36,891 bases of DNA, from positions 1 through 36,891 of the forward strand of contig JADFXB010000027.1 of assembly GCA_015233935.1 (NCBI GenBank), written 5' to 3'. Shown here one piece after another: positions 1 to 6,078 of this stretch. Within the stretch, counting starts at the first letter, position 1, and each line of letters opens with the position of its first letter. The notes under the pieces were generated by a model. It had not been told where the DNA came from and ran no database searches. It worked only from the letters and a program-made list of their open reading frames with translations. This DNA comes from Magnetococcales bacterium. Its GTDB lineage: Bacteria > Pseudomonadota > Magnetococcia > Magnetococcales > JADFXB01. The position numbers and the translations under genes are program-made.

Positions 1-187
1 AAAATTGGCCCAAAACAGGATCATCTTCCTGTAAATGTTCCGATCGTGTCAGAATAACCTGGCCACCAGGATAAATCGTGAAACGAATTTTATCCTTCTT
101 CCCTAGTTTGAGAGCACGGCGCACGGTTTCTGGGACGGTTGTCTGGTAACGATCTGTCAGGGTGGATTCTACTTCGAGGGTGCCCAT
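1..187 (-). CDS. prlF: PrlF-family antitoxin (AbrB/SpoVT fold), 3' end cut by window edge
   Basis: The first 62 residues are visible; the gene runs off the left edge. The N-terminus has the swapped-hairpin AbrB pattern: residues STLTDRYQTTVPETVRRAL, then a lysine-rich turn and the strand FTIYPGGQVIL. This matches the PrlF (SohA) antitoxin family, which normally neutralises the YhaV ribonuclease toxin and autoregulates by binding its own promoter. The start at 187 is preceded by a GGGGAG ribosome-binding site about 6 nt upstream. A yhaV-like toxin gene would be expected immediately downstream, outside the window. The family call rests on the N-terminal half only; another AbrB-type antitoxin is the alternative. 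Confidence 0.72.
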   Translation of the reverse strand, partial: MGTLEVESTLTDRYQTTVPETVRRALKLGKKDKIRFTIYPGGQVILTRSEHLQEDDPVLGQF

Positions 188-227
188 GGTACGCTCCCCA
201 TATCGCGTAGAGATAATAAGCTATATG

Positions 228-245
228 GTAATGCGATTGCATTAC
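228..245. promoter_or_regulatory. Perfect inverted repeat, candidate operator of the prlF-like gene
   Basis: The arms GTAATGC and GCATTAC are perfect and separated by GATT. The repeat lies about 41 bp upstream of the start codon of the PrlF-like gene, where a promoter -35 region could sit. PrlF-type antitoxins repress their own transcription, so an operator here is plausible. Symmetry and position are seen; function is inferred. Confidence 0.4.
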
Positions 246-348
246 TGCGTCAAGATGTTATTCCGACCTGGCTACCTTCTGCGTTCGTCATTCTCGGCTG
301 CCAAAAAATGCTTTTTCGCGGGGCAGCCATTTTGTAGGGAAAAAGCTT

Positions 349-400
349 TTTGAGGACTTCGTCCTCAAACTCCTACCAGGGGACCGTGACGGTCCCCTGG
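349..400. repeat. Two adjacent perfect hairpins (REP-like or terminator pair)
   Basis: Two stem-loops sit side by side in the gap between the first CsgG-like gene and the PrlF-like gene. The first (349-369) has 9-bp arms TTTGAGGAC and GTCCTCAAA around TTC. The second (376-400) has 11-bp arms CCAGGGGACCG and CGGTCCCCTGG around TGA. Neither has a clean T-run in the expected place, so a simple intrinsic terminator is not certain. The compact twin-hairpin layout resembles dispersed intergenic REP-type elements, but only one copy is present here. They may still end transcription of the minus-strand gene stopping at 420. Confidence 0.45.
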
Positions 401-419
401 ACCCCTGCAATGGTTTTAT

Positions 420-1127
420 TTACATGCGGGACATTTTTTCCACGGCAAGTTCTATTTGTCTGGCGGCGGGTTTGAAGTCGGGGTTGGTCTTTAGGATTCC
501 CTCAAATATCTTGATGGAATCCTCAAACTTTTTCTTGTCCATCAACTTCACACCCTCATCATACTTCTGCCACACCTTCAAATCCTTCTGACTCCCCTGC
601 ACCGCCTTGGGCGACGACTTGGATATCTTGGCCGCGATCTTCTTGGCCAACTTTTCCGCCAACGCAGGTATATCATTCACCGATCCCTGCTCCGCCTCCG
701 ATAATAAAATCTGCGACGTGGAAACGTCCACCAAGCGAACATCAATCCGACAGGTGGGACCCAACGCCATAAAACTGCCAAACGCCATCTGCTGGGCACC
801 CGTCAACTTGCCCAACTTTAACTTGGAATCATCATCCGCCAAGTCGCTACTCCCCAACTTCAACTCCTCCAACGCCTGCCGCAAATGCACACGCTCCACC
901 ATCTTCACACCCGTAATTCCCGATAAACGGGCCAATAACATTTCCGGCAACGCACGGGTCAAATAATCCATGGAAGTGATGGTCGCCATGTCCGCAACCG
1001 TGTTGTTGTCAAAGTCCATGATGGCAATCGTCCTCATCTTCGCCTCCGCCGCATCCCCACGCAACGGAACCAACGGCATCACCACCAACGCCAACAGGAA
1101 TACTACCCAAAAAGACAAACGTTTCAT
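420..1127 (-). CDS. Small exported CsgG-like protein with C-terminal TPR-like helix pair
   Basis: This is a 235-residue protein with a signal peptide (residues 1-27, hydrophobic core FWVVFLLALVVMPLV, likely cleavage near DAA-EA). Residues 33-170 form a CsgG/HfaB-like domain, starting with IAIMDFDNNT and containing VERVHLRQALEELKLGSSDLA and the strand VRLVDVSTSQILL. A short TPR-like segment follows (residues 183-225). CsgG proper is an outer-membrane lipoprotein secretion pore; this protein lacks a lipobox cysteine, so it is more likely a soluble periplasmic relative of the CsgG/FlgO/LpoB fold. The core is clearly paralogous to the CsgG-like domain of the next gene upstream (residues 412-550 there, with the shared pattern LGSS-LAD then LKLGK). 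Exact function is unknown; the neighbourhood suggests envelope assembly. Confidence 0.72.
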   Translation of the reverse strand: MKRLSFWVVFLLALVVMPLVPLRGDAAEAKMRTIAIMDFDNNTVADMATITSMDYLTRALPEMLLARLSGITGVKMVERVHLRQALEELKLGSSDLADDDSKLKLGKLTGAQQMAFGSFMALGPTCRIDVRLVDVSTSQILLSEAEQGSVNDIPALAEKLAKKIAAKISKSSPKAVQGSQKDLKVWQKYDEGVKLMDKKKFEDSIKIFEGILKTNPDFKPAARQIELAVEKMSRM

Positions 1128-1164
1128 GGCATTACCCTATGATTTGGATCAGTCATAACAAAAA

Positions 1165-1185
1165 GTGGGGGCACATGGCCCCCAC
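1165..1185 (-). terminator. Rho-independent terminator
   Basis: The 8-bp arms GTGGGGGC and GCCCCCAC enclose a 5-nt loop. Read on the minus strand the stem is followed by TTTTTG, 35 nt after the stop of the gene ending at 1220. It separates that gene from the small CsgG-like gene downstream. Confidence 0.75.
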
Positions 1186-1219
1186 CCTTATACGCACTCA
1201 TACCTGAAAGCGGGGAAGA

Positions 1220-3127
1220 TCAATTCTTCTGAATGATCTTTTGATCCTTGGTCCAGTTCCCCGATTTGTCAAGGGACTTGGCATAAGCAATATCTTCGTC
1301 CACCTCAGTGATCTCCACCGTTCCAACCTTGGTCTGACGGGGAATCGGCTTGCCACGTACCATGATCGGCTCACCATCCGCCAACACATTAAACTTCTGA
1401 CCCTTGGTCACACCATGCTTCTTGCCCATGTTGACAATAATGGTGTCACCCTCAACTGCGGCCAAACGTCCCTTCAGCGGATACTTCTCCACAATCGCAT
1501 CACGAATCGCCTTGGCAAACTTGGGAGCGACTTCCGTAGGATCCACCTTCTCCGACTCGGAAAGAGAAAGCACAATGTTGGAAGTCTCCACATCCACCAA
1601 ACGCATGTTCACCAAATTTTTCTTGCCCGTGTTGAAGAAGCTGCCGGTGGTGATAAAATGGGCCGCCATGATCTTGCCCAACTTCAACGCCGTATCTGGA
1701 TCCGCCAATTCGGAAGATCCCATCTTCAACTCCTGCAACACCTTGTCAATGATGGCACGATCCACCACCTTGACACCCTGGGCCTGCAACGCCTGGGTCA
1801 ACTCATCCTGCAAGATACCCTCCAAACCAATCCGACCCATAAGGGACGAACCGTTGTCATTGTTCTGGAAGCCCAGGATGGAGATGGCCATGGCGGGGGA
1901 AGTCCAGTCATCCGCCGGAGCAGGTTTGGCCTTGTTGTCCTTGAACTGCTGCAACAAATCCTTCACCAAACCATCGATGTATTTCTGCCGCTCCAAATCC
2001 TGCTTCTGGGCAATGGCCGCTTGAGCCTGCCGCAACAGGGAATGAACCAACTTGTCGGAAGGATCCACCTTCTGCAACTTTTGGAAGACTTCCATGGCCT
2101 TTTCCGGCTCACCCATATCCTTGAGAGCCACACCCTCATTGCTCAACGCTTCCGCAAAGTAGGGATTGTGGTCAGACGCTTTGCGGAACGACTTCAAAGC
2201 AATGTTGGAATTCTTGCCTTGCAGTTGCATATTCCCCATGGCCAGATTGGCCTCAGCCTTCTGCCAGGAAAAATCGCTGGTGGAAGTCTCCGCAGAGGCC
2301 ATCACCAAAGCCTTTTCCGCTTCCGCCTTGTTGCCCTTGGCATTGAGGGTCTTGCCCTTGACCAGATTGGCCATGGCACGGTTGGGATCCTGCTGCAAAA
2401 CCTCGTTGGCGACCTTCAAGGCCTCATCATTTTTGCCCTGCTGGAAGAGCACCTCGGCCAAACCCTCCTTGCCCTGCATGGCCAACTGCTTGTCCTGGCT
2501 CTTGGCCATCTCCTTGAAGGAGTTTTCCGCCTCCGAAACATTACCTTCCTTCAAGGTGGAATAGGCCACACCCGCACGGGCCACCACCGAATCACCAGCC
2601 TTGCTGGCCTTCAGGAACAATACCTTGGCCTTTTCCGGCTTTTTGGTCTGCAACTGACTCTCCGCAAGAGAAGCCAGCATGTCACCCATGTTTTTGCCGC
2701 CACCCTGGACAATTTTCATAATCTTGCCATTGGGGCCCACCAGATAGGTGGTGGGCAACAAAGAGGCTGAGAAATTTTTGAAAATGTCCGCATCCCCGGT
2801 GGCTACCGGGAAGGTGGCTCCCATGGCATCCGCCTTGTCCTTGGAAATGGCCACAATTTGCAGATCATCCTTGAATTGACTGCCCACCTCTTTGAGCTGC
2901 ACCAGCCCATTCTGGCAACTGTCGCACCCTTCCGTCTTGTAGAGGTAGAGAACGCCAGGGGTCTGCCCGCTGAAGTTTTTTTCACTCACCGCCTTGCCAT
3001 CCGACCCGTTGGCTTGGAAGGAGGGGATGACATCGCCACTCTTGAGGGCGGCAAAGCCACCAGCTCCATACATCAACAGCGTCAGGCCCAGTACAGATGT
3101 GATCAATTTATTGTGTGAACGGCTCAT
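1220..3127 (-). CDS. Thioredoxin-like/TPR/CsgG-like/FlgT-C multidomain periplasmic protein
   Basis: This 635-residue protein has an unusual domain order. A signal peptide (1-26) is followed by an AhpC/TlpA-type thioredoxin-like domain (27-155) with a C68-x-x-C71 pair in EGCDSC and the cis-Pro-like LLPTTY loop. TPR repeats span roughly 160-370 (for example AEVLFQQGKNDEALKVANEV). A CsgG/HfaB-like domain covers about 412-550 and closely resembles the next gene downstream. A C-terminal beta-domain (553-635, with NMGKKHGVTKGQKFNV) resembles the FlgT C-terminal domain. The reading frame stays open upstream to 3352, but ATG 3127 is chosen because it has GGGGAG about 9 nt upstream and starts directly before the signal peptide. 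The CxxC pair could be redox-active or structural. I do not know a named family with this architecture; a role in envelope or surface-protein assembly is inferred from the CsgG domain and neighbours. Confidence 0.75.
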   Translation of the reverse strand: MSRSHNKLITSVLGLTLLMYGAGGFAALKSGDVIPSFQANGSDGKAVSEKNFSGQTPGVLYLYKTEGCDSCQNGLVQLKEVGSQFKDDLQIVAISKDKADAMGATFPVATGDADIFKNFSASLLPTTYLVGPNGKIMKIVQGGGKNMGDMLASLAESQLQTKKPEKAKVLFLKASKAGDSVVARAGVAYSTLKEGNVSEAENSFKEMAKSQDKQLAMQGKEGLAEVLFQQGKNDEALKVANEVLQQDPNRAMANLVKGKTLNAKGNKAEAEKALVMASAETSTSDFSWQKAEANLAMGNMQLQGKNSNIALKSFRKASDHNPYFAEALSNEGVALKDMGEPEKAMEVFQKLQKVDPSDKLVHSLLRQAQAAIAQKQDLERQKYIDGLVKDLLQQFKDNKAKPAPADDWTSPAMAISILGFQNNDNGSSLMGRIGLEGILQDELTQALQAQGVKVVDRAIIDKVLQELKMGSSELADPDTALKLGKIMAAHFITTGSFFNTGKKNLVNMRLVDVETSNIVLSLSESEKVDPTEVAPKFAKAIRDAIVEKYPLKGRLAAVEGDTIIVNMGKKHGVTKGQKFNVLADGEPIMVRGKPIPRQTKVGTVEITEVDEDIAYAKSLDKSGNWTKDQKIIQKN

Positions 3128-3314
3128 GGAAGAGTTCTCCCCATTGATGGAGTTGGAACCGGATAGAATCCTTAAATGCAATCCAGACAGATATGCCAGG
3201 ATGCCACCACAACGACAGAATCTAACGCAATTTCCATACCTATTTTGACGATACCGGATCTGCTTCCTATGGGTGGCCCTGTTGTTCCCGGCGGTGTTTG
3301 TCTTGTAAGAGTTG

Positions 3315-3320
3315 ATTATA
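3315..3320 (-). promoter_or_regulatory. Candidate -10 box for the gene starting at 3127
   Basis: Minus-strand TATAAT matches the sigma-70 -10 consensus perfectly and lies just beyond the terminator of the upstream kinase gene. The expected -35 position falls in the terminator's T-tract (CTTTTT), a weak match. It would give a leader of about 180 nt. Confidence 0.35.
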
Positions 3321-3334
3321 CGTAGAAAAAAAAT

Positions 3335-3369
3335 AAAAAAAAGCGAAAACAATGTTTTCGCTTTTTTTT
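3335..3369. terminator. Bidirectional intrinsic terminator after the kinase gene
   Basis: A perfect 16-bp stem joins 3335-3350 and 3354-3369 around AAT: eight A, then GCGAAAAC, against GTTTTCGC and eight T. It lies 35 nt past the stop of the kinase gene on the minus strand and has T-runs in either direction. Confidence 0.85.
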
Positions 3370-3403
3370 CACCAAAATAGTTTCTGGGAACCAGAAATGC
3401 AGC

Positions 3404-4807
3404 TTATTTGGGTTCCAAGGCCACGTCCAGATCCAATTTACCCCCAGACTCCACTTCCAGGCTGGCTTCCAGATTGGTAAAGCCATCTTTTTTCAGGACA
3501 AATTTGTACGTACCAGCCGCCAGATCAAACTCGTAGGGGGTAACACCGATGAATTGATCGTCCACCAGAATCACCGCACCAGCAGGAGAGCTGATGACAT
3601 TCACCTTGCCACTGTTCTTGGCAGGGGGACGTGGTTTGGGGGCTGGCATGGTGGTTTCCGGTTTTACTGAACTTCCTGTCCCGCCTGGCTGGACATCACT
3701 GGATTTTTTGGTAGCCATATAGGCACCACCGCCACCCAAGACCAACAGACCCACCACACCACCGATGATCAGACCCATGGAAGATTTTTTTTCAGCCGCC
3801 GGAGGCGGGGGAGGGGCTGCTTGTGGTGCGGCTGCCCGAGTTGGGGCAGCATGGGGTGCACTGATGGTGGCATCCGATTTGGGGGGAGCCGAGGGGATCA
3901 TGGCTGTGGCATCCGCATCGCTTTGGCCACCCACCACCATGGTTCCTTCTGCACTGGCAGCGTTGGCTTCGCCTTCGCCATACTTACCCTGGGCGGCCAG
4001 TTTCAGAGCATCGGCAAACTCCTTGGCCGACTGGAAGCGTTCGCTGGGACGCTTGGCCAGGGCCTTACGCACCAAGGCGTTGAAAGAGTCGGGAATATCA
4101 AAATTGAAGGAGGTGGGAGGCTCCACCGGTGCATTCAGCACCTTCTGCATGATGGTGGCCACCGCTTGACCGGGAAAGGGCTTTTCACCAGTCAAAAGTT
4201 CATAGAGAATCACCCCGATGGAGAACAGGTCGGCACGGGCATCCACCCGCTGACCCATGAACTGCTCCGGGGACATGTAGCTGGGCGTCCCCATCACTGC
4301 ACCCATCTGGGTCATGGTGGAAGATTCCACCCGGGCAATACCAAAGTCGGCCACCTTCACCTGTCCATTTTCCAGGATGACGATGTTGGCCGGTTTCATA
4401 TCCCGGTGCACCACCCCGTTGGAATGGACATATTGCATGGCGTCCAGAATCTGGGTCATGACTTCCGTGACTTGCTGGGTGGTAAACCTGGCTTTGTCCT
4501 TGATCAAATCCTTCAATTCTTTGCCTTTGATAAACTCCATGGCAATGAAAGGAATGCCTTGATCCTCCCCATATTCATAAATGGCCACAATGTTGGGATG
4601 CATGAGGCGACCGGCGGCTTGTGCCTCCCGTTTAAAACGGGCCAGCAACTCCGCGCCTCCTTCACCTTCCAACAGGGCTTTATGAATGGTCTTGATGGCA
4701 ACCACCCGTTCAATTCCGGGATCAAAGCCCTCATAGACCACGCCCATGGCACCTTTGCCAAGGACACGCCGAATTTGATATTTTCCGAGTTTTTCCAGAT
4801 CTGACAT
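3404..4807 (-). CDS. Transmembrane Ser/Thr protein kinase with periplasmic PEGA domain
   Basis: This is a 467-residue Hanks-type kinase. Residues 10-270 hold the kinase domain with G-loop GKGAMGVVYEG, catalytic K39 (VAIKTI), HRD motif (D136, in VVHRDMKPANIVI), DFG (D154) and SPE at 179-181, so it should be active. A Pro/Ala-rich juxtamembrane linker (280-340) precedes one transmembrane helix (344-364), and the C-terminus is a PEGA domain (400-467, INxSPxGA-like strand, VDDQFIGVTPYEFDLAAG). The topology puts the kinase in the cytoplasm and PEGA in the periplasm, where it could sense envelope state. ATG 4807 has AGAGGAAA just upstream. It lies 80 nt downstream of the protease gene and is probably cotranscribed with it. 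Targets are unknown; nearby secretion and envelope genes are candidates. Confidence 0.92.
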   Translation of the reverse strand: MSDLEKLGKYQIRRVLGKGAMGVVYEGFDPGIERVVAIKTIHKALLEGEGGAELLARFKREAQAAGRLMHPNIVAIYEYGEDQGIPFIAMEFIKGKELKDLIKDKARFTTQQVTEVMTQILDAMQYVHSNGVVHRDMKPANIVILENGQVKVADFGIARVESSTMTQMGAVMGTPSYMSPEQFMGQRVDARADLFSIGVILYELLTGEKPFPGQAVATIMQKVLNAPVEPPTSFNFDIPDSFNALVRKALAKRPSERFQSAKEFADALKLAAQGKYGEGEANAASAEGTMVVGGQSDADATAMIPSAPPKSDATISAPHAAPTRAAAPQAAPPPPPAAEKKSSMGLIIGGVVGLLVLGGGGAYMATKKSSDVQPGGTGSSVKPETTMPAPKPRPPAKNSGKVNVISSPAGAVILVDDQFIGVTPYEFDLAAGTYKFVLKKDGFTNLEASLEVESGGKLDLDVALEPK

Positions 4808-4887
4808 GGGTTTCCTCTACGGAAAAACGATTTGCATCAAGATGCGTGGTGGCACGTTCCACCAAGGCCCATTTCCACTCAACCCGC

Positions 4888-5970
4888 TTATGGATGACTT
4901 TCCATCCACTGCTGCACCTCCCTGGCCTTGGGATGATGACCATCCAACTCCAGGAAACGGGCAAAGGCTTGCCGTGCCGATTTATGATTGTTCAACCCAT
5001 TAGCGTATACCATGCCCAGGTTGAGATAGGCAACGGGGAAGTTTGGATCTATGGAAATGGCCTTGATTAAATACTCTTTGGACCGCTCATGATCCCCAAG
5101 TTTATAATAAACATGACCCAGGTTGGTAAGAATTTGATGGTGTTCGGGAGCGGTTTGCAAGGCTTTCAGATAGTGATCCCGTGCCTTCTCCAACTGGTTC
5201 ATTTCAAAATAGGCCACGGCGGCCTGGGCGTTCAATTCAGGAGAGGAGGGATTGGCTTGCAATTGTTCCAGGATGGCAGGCAGACCAGTAGTTGGGGCGG
5301 GAGGGGCGGTTTCCTGGACCGGGAGGGCGGCGCGGGTTTTATTGGTCAGTCCTGCCTCTTTGATGGCCAAATTTAAAAATTTGGTGGGGACGGCAAAGTT
5401 AAGGCCGGTGGCCCCTTTGAAGGAACCCATGATCAGGCCGATCACTTCCCCTTGGGCGTTGAACAGGGGGCCGCCACTGTTGCCGCTGTTGACCACCAAA
5501 TCGGTCTGGATCAACTCCCGCCCTTCCAACTGGCGTTTGGGATTACTCACCACTCCGCGACTCAAGGAGTGATCTAAATCCAGGGGGCAGCCGATGGTGA
5601 AGGTTTCATTGCCCAAGGCGGGCAGCTCGGCGGTGAGGGGCAGACCCTGAATGTTGGTGGCGGGCACCTGAATAAGGGCCACATCCCAGGCGGGTTTGCT
5701 CAATAAATATTTGGCTTCCGACTTGCGACCGTCGGCAAGATGGACGATCACCGTCTCCGCACTTTCCACCTGATGGGCAACAGTAGCCACCACATTGGGG
5801 GCGATAAAGAAACCGGTTCCCGTAAGGGTTGAGCCATTGTTCATGGTGGAGCGGATACACACCACCTTGGAGTCCACTTTTTGATAAACGGTCTCAGCGG
5901 CCAGGGCTGTGACGCTGGAGCACAGGGTCAGGGCCAGGAGCGTATGATTCAAACATTGCATAAACTTCAT
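4888..5970 (-). CDS. Secreted trypsin-like (S1C/HtrA-like) serine protease with TPR tail
   Basis: This 360-residue protein has a signal peptide (1-25, cleavage near ALA-AE) and a trypsin-fold domain (about 30-205). All three catalytic residues are present: H66 in VATVAHQV, D96 in KPAWDVALIQV, and S165 in NSGNSGGPLF. Unlike DegP/DegS there is no PDZ domain; instead residues 245-355 form about three TPR repeats, ending in a region with LNLGMVYANG. It should act in the periplasm on substrates delivered through the TPR. ATG 5970 is preceded by AGGAAGG. It starts a probable two-gene unit with the kinase gene, placed after the terminator of the 917-residue cargo-like gene. A specific substrate cannot be read from sequence. 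Confidence 0.9.
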   Translation of the reverse strand: MKFMQCLNHTLLALTLCSSVTALAAETVYQKVDSKVVCIRSTMNNGSTLTGTGFFIAPNVVATVAHQVESAETVIVHLADGRKSEAKYLLSKPAWDVALIQVPATNIQGLPLTAELPALGNETFTIGCPLDLDHSLSRGVVSNPKRQLEGRELIQTDLVVNSGNSGGPLFNAQGEVIGLIMGSFKGATGLNFAVPTKFLNLAIKEAGLTNKTRAALPVQETAPPAPTTGLPAILEQLQANPSSPELNAQAAVAYFEMNQLEKARDHYLKALQTAPEHHQILTNLGHVYYKLGDHERSKEYLIKAISIDPNFPVAYLNLGMVYANGLNNHKSARQAFARFLELDGHHPKAREVQQWMESHP

Positions 5971-6027
5971 GACGGACCTTCCTAAATGATGTTGAAGCCA
6001 AACATCCTTTAGTCTTCTCTATATTGA

Positions 6028-6053
6028 AACGCCCCCACTGGGGTGGGGGCGTT
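6028..6053 (-). terminator. Strong GC hairpin, probable terminator of the Slam-like operon
   Basis: Perfect 11-bp arms AACGCCCCCAC and GTGGGGGCGTT enclose TGGG, 25 nt past the stop at 6079. On the minus strand the stem ends in GTT followed by TC, so the T-tail is short. It separates the translocon-cargo operon from the protease-kinase pair. Confidence 0.6.
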
Positions 6054-6078
6054 GAGACAAGGGTTTTCCAGTTGTTTA

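Noticed and set aside
1241-2770. Long plus-strand open frame (509 codons) opposite the thioredoxin-TPR-CsgG gene
   Set aside because: It is antisense to a gene with clear domains; its protein is a Leu/His/Gln/Gly-rich shadow without family motifs or a ribosome-binding site.
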